From NCBI GenBank assembly GCA_964492185.1, contig CAZBJH010000031.1, positions 1 through 28,597 of the forward strand: a stretch of 28,597 nt of DNA, in the 5' to 3' direction. Position numbers and translations under genes: made by a program. Below are positions 16,139 to 24,633 of the stretch, one piece after another. Source of the stretch: JAFGSZ01 sp964492185. Lineage in GTDB: Bacteria; Bacteroidota; Bacteroidia; Bacteroidales; UBA10428. The notes under the pieces are model-generated. The model did not search any database and was not told where the DNA came from. It worked only from the letters and a program-made list of their open reading frames with translations. Each line of letters begins with the position of its first letter. The stretch's first letter is position 1.

Positions 16139-19100
16139 ATGGTAAAAGGATTTCCAAAAGCACAGGGATTGTACAATCCCGGAAATGAACACGACAATTG
16201 TGGTATTGGGTTTGTAACACAGATCAAAGGAATAAAATCACATGATATCGTAATAAAAGGGTTGGATGTACTTATTAATATGACTCACAGGGGAGCAGAA
16301 AGCGCTGATAATGTTTCAGGTGACGGAGCAGGCATACTTATTCAAATACCTCACAAATTTATCCTGAAAAAAGGAATCAAAGTCCCGAAACCCGGTCAAT
16401 ACGGAACAGGGCTTGTTTTCCTCCCCGAAGATGAAAAAGAAAGAAAACAATGTGAAAAAATCCTCATTGATACATGTATTGAAGAAGGCCTTGATGTAAT
16501 CGACATTACTGATGTTGAAACAGACAGCAGTGTGCTGGGTGAAATATCCGGAAACACGGAACCCTTCATACGGCAGATATTTGTGACCGGCAATTACGAG
16601 CAGGATGAACTTGAGCGCAAACTTTATATTGCCCGTAAACAAACCGAAAAGAAAGTCAGGGATTCGGGAATTCCGGATAAAACTGCTTTTTATATACCCA
16701 GCCTTTCCTCAAAAGTATTTATATATAAGGGGATGCTCACTCCTGACCAGGTTGGTAAATATTTTACCGACCTGGGAGACCCTGATATGGAAAGTGCCAT
16801 TGCACTGGTGCATTCCCGTTTCAGCACCAATACTTTTCCTACCTGGGACCTTGCCCAGCCGTTCAGGTTTTTAGCCCATAATGGCGAAATAAACACCATT
16901 AAGGGAAACCGCATGTGGATGGCCGCCCGTGAATCACTCATGAAAACTGAATTGTTTGGCGATGATCTGAAAAAGTTGTTCCCTATAATCGAACCTGACA
17001 AAAGTGATTCGTCATCACTTGATAACGCGCTTGAATTTCTTGTCCTTACAGGAAAATCCATCCCTCATGCCCTTAGTATGCTTATCCCCGAATCATGGAA
17101 TGACAAAAACCCAATACCTGACAGTCTGAAAGCATACTATGAATATCACTCAACTATAATGGAACCATGGGACGGGCCTGCATCCATAATTTTCAGCGAC
17201 GGGCGTTATATCGGGGGCACACTTGACCGTAACGGACTAAGGCCTTCACGGTATGTCATCACAAAAGATGATGTGATCGTAATGGGATCCGAAGTGGGTG
17301 TTCAGATCTTCTCTCCCGATCAGGTAAAAGAGAAAGGACGCTTACGCCCCGGAAAAATATTGCTGGTGGATACCCGATTCGGTATTATTGTCCCCGATGA
17401 AGAGGTGAAACAGCAGCTCACCGGAAGAAACCCTTATGCCAACTGGCTGAAAGAAAACCGTATCGAACTCAAAGACATTGAAGTGAAGAAAAGGGTACCC
17501 ACATCACTGGGTGCTAACTATGACAAGTACCTGCAAACCTTTGGCTACAATAAGGAAGACGTAAATATGATCATGAAACCAATGGCGGATACAGGGCAGG
17601 AACCTGTTCACTCAATGGGCAATGATACACCACTGGCAGTCATGTCGGATAAACCCCAGCGTTTGTTCAGTTACTTCAAACAACTATTTGCCCAGGTTAC
17701 AAATCCTCCTATCGATCCTATTCGTGAAGGCCTTGTGATGGCCCTCACTAATTACATTGGTTCTGTTTCAAAGAATATTCTTATTGAATCACCCTCCCTC
17801 TGCAAACTGATCAAGTTCCGGCGCCCGGTAATTACCAATACAGAACTGGGAAAAATCAAGATGCTGGATCAAAATGAATTCTCTTATGAAGAATTGCCCA
17901 TGCTGTTTCCATCCGAAGGAAAGGGAATGGGCAAAGCGCTTGAAATGGCCCTGGATGACCTGTGCAAAAAAGCAGAGGCTGCAGTTGACAAAGGCCGTAA
18001 TTTTATAATTCTCTCCGACCGCGATATAAGCGAAGAATATGCCCCCATTCCGTCATTACTTGCAGTTTCGGCTGTTCACCACCACCTGATCAAAACCAAA
18101 AAACGTATGCAGGCAGGCCTGATAGTGGAAACCGGCGAAGCACGTGAAATAAATCATTTCGCGCTTCTTCTAGGATTCGGTGCAAGTGTTGTGAATCCTT
18201 ACGCTGCTTTTGCTATACTGGAAACTTTAAGTAAAAACAAAGAACTGAAATTCGATTATGTCAAATCAAGGGAAAACTACATATATGCAATTTCAAAAGG
18301 CTTGTTAAAGATCCTTTCTAAAATGGGGATATCTACTTTACGCGGTTATCATGGCGCCCAAATCTTCGAAGCTCTCGGGCTGAATGAAAGAATTGTAAAT
18401 AAATATTTTACAGGAACTGATTCACACATTGGCGGAATCGGCCTTGATGAGATTGCTAAAGAAGTACTTATTTCTCATGAGAGAGCATACAAACCTGATG
18501 TTAAACAGCCACCGGGCCTTTATTCACAGGGTGTCTATCATTACCGTACCGATGGTGAAAAACACGGCTGGAATCCTGAAACCATAGGTTTGCTGCAATG
18601 GGCAACACGAACAAATAATTACGAAAAATTTAAAGAATACAGCGGCCTTATTAATCATGAAAACCGAATGCCGACATTTCTGAGAGGTTGTATAAACATA
18701 AAAAAAGCGAATAAACCCATACCTGTTGACGAGGTCGAGCCGGTATCATCCATTATGAAACGTTTTGTTACAGGAGCTATGTCATTTGGTTCAATCAGTA
18801 AAGAAGCACATGAATCACTGGCAATCGCCATGAACAGGATCGGAGGGAAAAGCAATACCGGAGAAGGGGGAGAAGACCCCGCCAGGTTTGAAAAACGCCC
18901 TGACGGCACTCTTGCAAGAAGCGCTATCAAACAAGTAGCTTCAGGACGTTTTGGGGTTTCGGCAAATTATCTTGTGAATGCCGATGAAATACAAATTAAA
19001 ATGGCCCAGGGGGCAAAACCCGGTGAAGGCGGCCAGCTGCCCGGCCATAAGGTAGACAAAATCATAGCAAAGATCCGGAACTCAACACCGGGGATAACCC

Positions 19101-20683
19101 TTATCTCACCACCACCCCATCATGATATCTATTCCATTGAAGACCTTGCCCAATTGATCTTTGATCTTAAATGTGTCAATCCGAAGGCAAGGATCAATGT
19201 AAAACTTGTATCTGAAACAGGAGTAGGTACTATTGCAGCAGGTGTAGCCAAAGCATATGCCGACAGCATAACCATAAGCGGGGCCGAAGGGGGTACCGGT
19301 GCCAGTCCTGCAAGCTCCATTAAACATGCAGGGCTGCCTATGGAACTGGGAATATCAGAAGTACAACAAACACTGGTAATGAACAACCTCCGCGACAGGA
19401 TAGTGCTGCAAACAGATGGTCAGCTGAAAACCGGCCGCGATGTCATATATGCCGGTCTTCTTGGTGCGGAAGAATTTGGCTTTGCTACTTCAGCATTGAT
19501 CGTACTTGGCTGTGTAATGATGCGGAAATGCCATATGAACACCTGTCCGGTGGGAGTGGCTACCCAGGACCGGGAACTGCGAAAGCGTTTCACCGGAAAA
19601 CATGAATTTGTTATTAACTTTTTCCATTTTATTGCCCGGGAAGTACGTGAATTTCTGGCAGAAACGGGATTCCGGAAGTTTGAAGATATCATAGGCCGCA
19701 CGGATCTTCTGGAGATGAGGAATGATATCGATCACTGGAAAGCAAAGCATTTGGACCTTTCAAAGATACTTTACCGTCCGGAAGAAGCCTCAAAAAATGC
19801 AAGCCATTGTATATGTTTACAAAAGCATAAAATTGAAGATGTTATGGACATCAGCCTTATCAAACAGGCAAACAGGGCAATAAAAAACAAGGAAAAAGTG
19901 TGGATAGCCAAAAACATCCGTAATACCGACAGAACCACGGGAGCAATGCTTTCCGGAGAAATAACGAAAAAATACGGTCCTAAAGGATTACCTGACGGCA
20001 CCATTAATTGCAAATTCACCGGATCGGCAGGTCAAAGCTTCGGCGCTTTCCTGTGCAAAGGGCTGCAGTTCACGCTTGAAGGTGATGCGAATGATTATCT
20101 CGGTAAAGGCTTGTCGGGAGGCCGGATCATTATTGTTCCCCCTGACGGATCAACTTTCAGACCCGAAGAGAATATAATTATCGGAAATACTGTGCTGTAT
20201 GGTGCAACCGGGGGTGAAGTATATGTACGCGGTGTAGCGGGTGAACGATTCTGTGTTCGTAACAGCGGTGCCAAAGCTGTAATTGAAGGTGTTGGTGATC
20301 ATTGTTGCGAATATATGACAGGAGGGCGCACGGTGGTTTTGGGTATTACAGGACGTAATTTTGCAGCCGGGATGAGCGGTGGCATAGCTTATGTTCTGGA
20401 TGTAACCGGCAACTTCCCTTATTTCTGTAATAAAGGACTTGTAGAGCTTGGTCCTGTCGGCGACCGTGATGATGTGCTCGAGTTGCAGGGAATAATCAAT
20501 GATCATTACACTCATACCCGAAGCGAACTGGCTGAAAAGATACTGGTCAACTGGGACGAGTACCTGCCAAAGTTTGTTAAAGTCATTCCGTTTGAATACA
20601 AAAAAGTGCTGGAAGAGATTAAGCTCCGGGAACTCAAAAGGAAGATCAGGAAAACGGAAGACGAACCTCATTTCCAGTACTAA
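16139..20683 (+). CDS. gltB: Glutamate synthase large (alpha) subunit
   Basis: Uses glutamine and 2-oxoglutarate to make two glutamates, with electrons from GltD. It has 1,514 residues, full length. The N-terminal class II amidotransferase nucleophile is Cys21 in NCGIGF; the 20-residue leader would be removed, as in known GOGATs. Then come the central domain, an FMN/2-oxoglutarate domain from about 820 with GEGGEDPARF, GAKPGEGGQLPG and ISGAEGGTGASP, and the 3Fe-4S cysteines Cys1125, Cys1131 and Cys1136. The C-terminal GXGXG beta-helix runs from about 1260 (GSAGQSFGAFLCKG and others). It is paired with gltD after 148 nt. A terminator-like hairpin precedes it. Confidence 0.98.
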   Translation: MVKGFPKAQGLYNPGNEHDNCGIGFVTQIKGIKSHDIVIKGLDVLINMTHRGAESADNVSGDGAGILIQIPHKFILKKGIKVPKPGQYGTGLVFLPEDEKERKQCEKILIDTCIEEGLDVIDITDVETDSSVLGEISGNTEPFIRQIFVTGNYEQDELERKLYIARKQTEKKVRDSGIPDKTAFYIPSLSSKVFIYKGMLTPDQVGKYFTDLGDPDMESAIALVHSRFSTNTFPTWDLAQPFRFLAHNGEINTIKGNRMWMAARESLMKTELFGDDLKKLFPIIEPDKSDSSSLDNALEFLVLTGKSIPHALSMLIPESWNDKNPIPDSLKAYYEYHSTIMEPWDGPASIIFSDGRYIGGTLDRNGLRPSRYVITKDDVIVMGSEVGVQIFSPDQVKEKGRLRPGKILLVDTRFGIIVPDEEVKQQLTGRNPYANWLKENRIELKDIEVKKRVPTSLGANYDKYLQTFGYNKEDVNMIMKPMADTGQEPVHSMGNDTPLAVMSDKPQRLFSYFKQLFAQVTNPPIDPIREGLVMALTNYIGSVSKNILIESPSLCKLIKFRRPVITNTELGKIKMLDQNEFSYEELPMLFPSEGKGMGKALEMALDDLCKKAEAAVDKGRNFIILSDRDISEEYAPIPSLLAVSAVHHHLIKTKKRMQAGLIVETGEAREINHFALLLGFGASVVNPYAAFAILETLSKNKELKFDYVKSRENYIYAISKGLLKILSKMGISTLRGYHGAQIFEALGLNERIVNKYFTGTDSHIGGIGLDEIAKEVLISHERAYKPDVKQPPGLYSQGVYHYRTDGEKHGWNPETIGLLQWATRTNNYEKFKEYSGLINHENRMPTFLRGCINIKKANKPIPVDEVEPVSSIMKRFVTGAMSFGSISKEAHESLAIAMNRIGGKSNTGEGGEDPARFEKRPDGTLARSAIKQVASGRFGVSANYLVNADEIQIKMAQGAKPGEGGQLPGHKVDKIIAKIRNSTPGITLISPPPHHDIYSIEDLAQLIFDLKCVNPKARINVKLVSETGVGTIAAGVAKAYADSITISGAEGGTGASPASSIKHAGLPMELGISEVQQTLVMNNLRDRIVLQTDGQLKTGRDVIYAGLLGAEEFGFATSALIVLGCVMMRKCHMNTCPVGVATQDRELRKRFTGKHEFVINFFHFIAREVREFLAETGFRKFEDIIGRTDLLEMRNDIDHWKAKHLDLSKILYRPEEASKNASHCICLQKHKIEDVMDISLIKQANRAIKNKEKVWIAKNIRNTDRTTGAMLSGEITKKYGPKGLPDGTINCKFTGSAGQSFGAFLCKGLQFTLEGDANDYLGKGLSGGRIIIVPPDGSTFRPEENIIIGNTVLYGATGGEVYVRGVAGERFCVRNSGAKAVIEGVGDHCCEYMTGGRTVVLGITGRNFAAGMSGGIAYVLDVTGNFPYFCNKGLVELGPVGDRDDVLELQGIINDHYTHTRSELAEKILVNWDEYLPKFVKVIPFEYKKVLEEIKLRELKRKIRKTEDEPHFQY

Positions 20684-20693
20684 TAAAATAGGG

Positions 20694-20724
20694 CTTAGCC
20701 TGCATTATTAGTTTTGCAGCTAAG
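20694..20724 (+). other. Hairpin in the gltB-gltD spacer
   Basis: CTTAGCCTGCA (20694-20704) and TGCAGCTAAG (20715-20724) pair over 10 bp with one bulged C and a 10-nt loop. No T-run follows, so it is not a standard terminator. It could be an RNA-processing or stability element that sets the GltB:GltD ratio. Confidence 0.5.
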
Positions 20725-20831
20725 GGTTCATAATAATAAATGAAGATTACGGGATGTGTACGAAAATATAATACAGGTTATAATTACCGGGAAATATATA
20801 AAAATCAATTTAAACAATTAAAAACCGAAAT

Positions 20832-22253
20832 ATGGGAAATCCCAAAGGATTCATACAGGTGAAAAGAAAAATTGCAGGCTACAGGCCTGTAACCGAAAGG
20901 ATATATGATTACAGTGAAGTGGAACAAACGCTGAATGATCAGGACCGCAAAGATCAGGCTTCACGCTGCATGGATTGTGGTATCCCTTTCTGTCAGTGGG
21001 GATGCCCGGTTATGAACAATATGCCCGAATGGCAGGATGCAATCTTTCGTGGCGACTGGAAAGATGCAATTGATAATCTTCACTTAACCAATAATTTTCC
21101 TGAATTTACCGGGCGGATCTGCCCTGCACCATGCGAAAATGCATGCACCCTGAACATTCATCAGGAACCTGTTACAATTCGTGATAATGAAGCCGCTGTT
21201 GCAGAAAAAGGATTTGAACTGGGTTATATCAGGCCTGATCCTCCTGAAATAAGAACCGGTAAAAAAGTTGCCGTTATCGGTTCCGGGCCCTCCGGAATGG
21301 CTGCCGCCGACCTGCTGAATAAATGGGGGCATACCGTCACTCTTTTTGAGAAAGATGATGCTGTGGGCGGATTGCTTCGCTATGGCATACCCGACTTCAA
21401 ACTAAACAAACAGGTGATTGACCGTAGAATAAATATACTCACTGATGAAGGATTGATCATAAAAACCAATACCGAGGCAGGTAAGGATATGCCAGGTAAG
21501 GACCTCATTCAAAATTTTGATGCTGTATGCCTTGCTATTGGAGCCATGCAACCGCGTGACCTGCCCGTCGGGGGCCGTGACCTGAAAGGTATTCATTTTG
21601 CTATGGAATTCCTTACACAACAAAATAAAATATTACGTGGGATAAAGATCCTTAACGAGAAACTTATCACGGCAAAAAATAAAAATGTAGTGGTTATTGG
21701 GGGTGGAGATACCGGTTCCGATTGTGTCGGCACATCCAACAGGTACCAGGCCAAAAAAATATCCCAAATGGAAATCCTTCCAAAACCTCCGCTTAACCGA
21801 ATTCCTGACAATCCATGGCCATACTGGGCAAATATCCTGCGCACATCCAGTTCACATGAAGAAGGCTGTGAAAGACAATGGAATATTTCCACCAAACGCT
21901 TTATCGGTGAAAACGGTCATGTGAAACAAATGGAAATTGTTGATGTTGAATGGGTAAATGATGATGGCCGGATGAAAATGATTGAAAAACCCGAAACAAA
22001 AAGAATAATTGATGCCGACCTGGTATTACTGTCTATGGGATTTGTACACCCTGTACATAAAGGATTGGCTGACAGCCTTGGACTGGAATACGATTCACGC
22101 GGTAATATTAAAATTAATGCCGGGGGTCTGACCAGCCGGGAAAAAATATTTGCTGCTGGTGATGCAGTGAGCGGAGCCAGTCTGGTTGTCCGCGCGATAG
22201 CCGCAGGCCGGAAAGCTGCAGAAAACATCGATAATTATTTGCGTACATTGTAG
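20832..22253 (+). CDS. gltD: Glutamate synthase small (beta) subunit
   Basis: Passes electrons from NAD(P)H through FAD and Fe-S centres to GltB. It has 473 residues, typical. N-terminal Fe-S cysteines: Cys46, Cys49, Cys54 and Cys58 in CMDCGIPFCQWGCPV, then Cys97, Cys101 and Cys105 in CPAPCENAC. The FAD-binding Rossmann motif is VIGSGPSGMAAADLLN with EKDDAVGGLLRYGIP. The pyridine-nucleotide motif is VVIGGGDTGSDC. The C-terminal FAD segment is FAAGDAVSGASLVVRAIAAGR. It is downstream of gltB on the same strand and convergent with the DUF2797 gene, with no clear terminator in the 66-nt spacer. Confidence 0.97.
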   Translation: MGNPKGFIQVKRKIAGYRPVTERIYDYSEVEQTLNDQDRKDQASRCMDCGIPFCQWGCPVMNNMPEWQDAIFRGDWKDAIDNLHLTNNFPEFTGRICPAPCENACTLNIHQEPVTIRDNEAAVAEKGFELGYIRPDPPEIRTGKKVAVIGSGPSGMAAADLLNKWGHTVTLFEKDDAVGGLLRYGIPDFKLNKQVIDRRINILTDEGLIIKTNTEAGKDMPGKDLIQNFDAVCLAIGAMQPRDLPVGGRDLKGIHFAMEFLTQQNKILRGIKILNEKLITAKNKNVVVIGGGDTGSDCVGTSNRYQAKKISQMEILPKPPLNRIPDNPWPYWANILRTSSSHEEGCERQWNISTKRFIGENGHVKQMEIVDVEWVNDDGRMKMIEKPETKRIIDADLVLLSMGFVHPVHKGLADSLGLEYDSRGNIKINAGGLTSREKIFAAGDAVSGASLVVRAIAAGRKAAENIDNYLRTL

Positions 22254-22319
22254 GCTTTATTATTCATAAGCACAAAACCCATAATTCTTAATAGTTTTTA
22301 CGAACCCTCACCGGCGAAG

Positions 22320-23114
22320 TCAATAGCGCAGCCTCACCAGATACCCCCCATGCCTTCGGACATTGATCACTTCACCACTCTCAAAAATAAGATACTGGCC
22401 TTTAATGCCGGAAAGAACCCCGGCAACTGAATCCTGCTTTTCCAGGTTTATGCTCTTTACTTTTGCAGGATACTTTTCCACCGGGTAAGTGATCCTGGTT
22501 ATCCTGTCATCATCACAGATCATCTCACGCATATCGAAAGGCAAATAATCTTCAGCCCTCCCTTTTTCCATTTCCAGATCAATTCCGGGCACTTTACCGA
22601 GCAGCATATTTCGCCAGTTGGTTTTATCATTATAAACACTCTTTAAGGCTACCTCCAATATGCCGGCAAGATATCTGTTAGTGGTTTTTGCCAGCTTAAT
22701 TGCATAACTGGCTCCCTGATCAATCCAACGCGCAGGAATCTGTGTGTGGCGTGTAACACCTACCTTCAGTCCGCTGCCAACAGCCAGATAAACATAATGA
22801 TCTATCAGGCAATTTCTTTTTGCAAAATCCATATCCCTGGCTATGCCTTCATGCGCACGGCAAAGTTCAGGACGCAAAACACATTCTTCTGTTTCCGGGG
22901 CAGAAATAAAACACGGGTAACAATAACCCTGTGCAAAAGAAGTGCGCGTCTCCCTGCCGCATTTGATACAATTTATTCTATTCAGAAATTGCAGGCTGAT
23001 TCTTTTCCCGATCAAGTTATTCATATATATCAAATGCTCTCCAACTGGAAGGAAATACTTAACCACCTCACCGTGTTCAACAGCCATTTTCAATATATTC
23101 CCTTCAATTTGCAT
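22320..23114 (-). CDS. DUF2797 family protein, zinc-ribbon plus GIY-YIG-like segment
   Basis: About 264 residues of unknown function; it matches the DUF2797 pattern I know from Bacteroidota. Visible parts: an N-terminal beta-rich region, then a CxxC...CxxC zinc-binding candidate (Cys49, Cys52, Cys65, Cys68) with further Cys78 and Cys85. Next is YVYL (108-111), KVGVT (117-121), Arg129-Trp130 and Glu154, in the order and spacing of GIY-YIG-type domains. The C-terminus is another beta-rich region. I place the start at ATG 23114: the TTG at 23135 lies inside the likely -7 promoter box TACTTTTG and cannot be the start if that box is used. Convergent with gltD, divergent from the PspC/PadR operon. 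Confidence 0.8.
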   Translation of the reverse strand: MQIEGNILKMAVEHGEVVKYFLPVGEHLIYMNNLIGKRISLQFLNRINCIKCGRETRTSFAQGYCYPCFISAPETEECVLRPELCRAHEGIARDMDFAKRNCLIDHYVYLAVGSGLKVGVTRHTQIPARWIDQGASYAIKLAKTTNRYLAGILEVALKSVYNDKTNWRNMLLGKVPGIDLEMEKGRAEDYLPFDMREMICDDDRITRITYPVEKYPAKVKSINLEKQDSVAGVLSGIKGQYLIFESGEVINVRRHGGYLVRLRY

Positions 23115-23132
23115 TTGTATTTTTTTACTTAA

Positions 23133-23140
23133 CAAAAGTA
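23133..23140 (-). promoter_or_regulatory. Likely -7 box of the DUF2797 gene
   Basis: Minus-strand TACTTTTG matches TAnnTTTG exactly, about 19 nt before ATG 23114. No clear -33 TTG is seen. This box is the reason for rejecting the TTG start at 23135. Confidence 0.45.
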
Positions 23141-23180
23141 TATATAATATAATATTTTAAGTCTACTCTAAAAAAATTAA

Positions 23181-23199
23181 TACTATGTATTGCATAGTA
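23181..23199. promoter_or_regulatory. Palindromic operator candidate for the PadR repressor
   Basis: TACTATG (23181-23187), TATTG, CATAGTA (23193-23199): a perfect 7-bp inverted repeat that contains the -33 TTG of the operon promoter. Its ATG...CAT half-sites with a short spacer resemble known PadR-type operators. A PadR gene lies in the operon it precedes. Autoregulation is inferred. Confidence 0.6.
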
Positions 23200-23221
23200 C
23201 CAAATTTTTTATATATCTTTG
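23190..23221 (+). promoter_or_regulatory. Promoter of the PspC/PadR operon
   Basis: TTG at 23190-23192 and TATCTTTG at 23214-23221 (exact TAnnTTTG) are 21 nt apart. Transcription would start near 23228, about 17 nt before the first ATG. The -33 element lies in the spacer of the palindrome. Confidence 0.6.
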
Positions 23222-23244
23222 TGCTAAATAAAAAGAAAACTCTG

Positions 23245-23604
23245 ATGATCATGTGGAACATACCATATATAGTGTCCAGGGGAATAATAAAACATTTTAA
23301 CAGGCTTGCATGCTCTTTTAAAATCATTCTGAAAGTTTGTTTTATTTCCCCCTGTATGTTTTTATTCATTGTACTTTTGTCAACAGGGATCATTATAGCC
23401 TCATCAAAACAGACCAAAAATAACGACGGGCAGTTATCAAATGAAATATACAGGCAAAAGCAGGCAGGCGTTAATGAACTTTCTTATAAAACAACCCCTG
23501 CCGATACGGCAAATATTATTCACAAAAATATGACTGCCACCAGTCTTGATAAGATGGGTGGCCTGATCAATGTACAACACAAAATCATTTACCAGATACC
23601 TTAA
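23245..23604 (+). CDS. Hypothetical single-pass membrane protein, first gene of PspC/PadR operon
   Basis: About 119 residues from ATG 23245 (ATG 23251 is an alternative). The ATG at 23185 lies upstream of the -7 box and would be untranscribed. Residues about 30-50 form one strong hydrophobic segment (CMFLFIVLLSTGIIIA), preceded by a basic region and followed by a polar tail of about 65 residues, so one membrane span with the tail outside the cytoplasm is likely. Not recognised. It ends 17 nt before the first pspC-like gene and sits behind the palindromic operator, so it is probably part of the same PadR-controlled envelope operon. Confidence 0.5.
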   Translation: MIMWNIPYIVSRGIIKHFNRLACSFKIILKVCFISPCMFLFIVLLSTGIIIASSKQTKNNDGQLSNEIYRQKQAGVNELSYKTTPADTANIIHKNMTATSLDKMGGLINVQHKIIYQIP

Positions 23605-23621
23605 AAAAATTAATAACTATC

Positions 23622-24233
23622 ATGAAAAAAACACTTACAATAAACCTGGCGGGACTTGTCTTTCATATCGATGAAGATGCCTATAATAAACTGAAGGAAT
23701 ACCTCGAAAATATTGAAAGTCATATCAGCGATGAAAATGAAAGCAGGGAGATTATCCGGGATGTCGAAGCACGTATTGCAGAGATCCTGACAAACAAGAA
23801 AAAGGATAACCGGCAGGTGGTAACACTGTCCGATATTGACGGGATCATCACAGTCATGGGACAGCCCAATGATTTTGCCGGGGATAAAGAAGAAGAAGAA
23901 AAGGCTTCCCATACATTCACCCAAAGAAACTACCGGCGCATGTACCGTGATCCTGATCACCGTATTATAGGAGGTGTTTGCAGCGGCCTTGGGGCATACT
24001 GGAGCATTGATCCATCGCTGATCCGTATAGTATTTATAGTATTGGCCATCGTGGGTATGGCCGGTATCCTTATCTACCTGATACTCTGGATCGTACTGCC
24101 CGAGGCCAGGACAGTCGCACAAAAACTTGAGATGCGGGGAGAGCCTGTCAATGTGTCCAGCATACGTGATTTCATAAAAAATGAATATAATAATGTAAAA
24201 AATTCTATGCACTTTAATTACAAAACCAATTAG
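23622..24233 (+). CDS. PspC domain protein (short paralogue)
   Basis: A 203-residue inner-membrane protein. N-terminal cytoplasmic domain (about 1-90) with MKKTLTINLAGLVFHIDEDAY, REIIRDVEARIAEIL and a segment ending VMGQPNDF, a conserved Bacteroidota extension. Then the PspC domain (about 100-165): YRRMYRDPDHRIIGGVCSGL, GAYWSIDPSLIRI, and a hydrophobic hairpin ending LILWIVLPEA. PspC-type proteins elsewhere take part in envelope stress response; no direct function is shown here. It is closely similar to the N-terminal 200 residues of the larger protein two genes downstream, so a tandem duplication brackets padR. The stop is 5 nt before the padR start. Confidence 0.9.
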   Translation: MKKTLTINLAGLVFHIDEDAYNKLKEYLENIESHISDENESREIIRDVEARIAEILTNKKKDNRQVVTLSDIDGIITVMGQPNDFAGDKEEEEKASHTFTQRNYRRMYRDPDHRIIGGVCSGLGAYWSIDPSLIRIVFIVLAIVGMAGILIYLILWIVLPEARTVAQKLEMRGEPVNVSSIRDFIKNEYNNVKNSMHFNYKTN

Positions 24234-24238
24234 TTAGC

Positions 24239-24568
24239 ATGGATACGAAGCTGGAGAACGCAAAAGCACAAATGCGCAAGGGGGTGCTTGAATATTGTAT
24301 TCTTTCGATTTTATCGAAGGGTGATGCTTATGCATCGGATATTATCATCAAATTGAAAGAAGTAAAACTGATAGTTGTGGAAGGTACATTGTATCCCCTC
24401 CTCACGAGGCAAAAAAACGCGGGTCTGTTAAACTACCGCTGGGAAGAATCCACACAGGGACCTCCACGCAAGTATTATATGCTGACCGAAGAAGGCAGGC
24501 GATTCCTGGATGAACTGCACAATTCATGGACTGAGCTGGTGGATGCGGTAAACTCTATAAGGCCCTAA
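24239..24568 (+). CDS. PadR family transcriptional regulator
   Basis: A 109-residue winged-helix repressor of the short PadR subfamily. The pattern is typical: QMRKGVLEYCILSILSKGDAYASDI at the start, VVEGTLYPLLTRQKNAGLL for the recognition helix, then PPRKYYMLTEEGRRFL for the wing, and a short C-terminal dimer helix. The inducer is unknown. It starts 5 nt after the first PspC gene, so the two are translationally close. The palindrome at 23181-23199 is its likely operator. Confidence 0.94.
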   Translation: MDTKLENAKAQMRKGVLEYCILSILSKGDAYASDIIIKLKEVKLIVVEGTLYPLLTRQKNAGLLNYRWEESTQGPPRKYYMLTEEGRRFLDELHNSWTELVDAVNSIRP

Positions 24569-24633
24569 TATTAACAGGCACTCTGTCACTCCCCGATTAA
24601 TTAATCTTTACAAAAAAAATACAAACCCAAAAA

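Noticed and set aside
23115..23135. TTG start at 23135 for the DUF2797 gene
   Set aside because: The TTG lies inside the probable -7 box TACTTTTG; ATG 23114 leaves a sensible leader.
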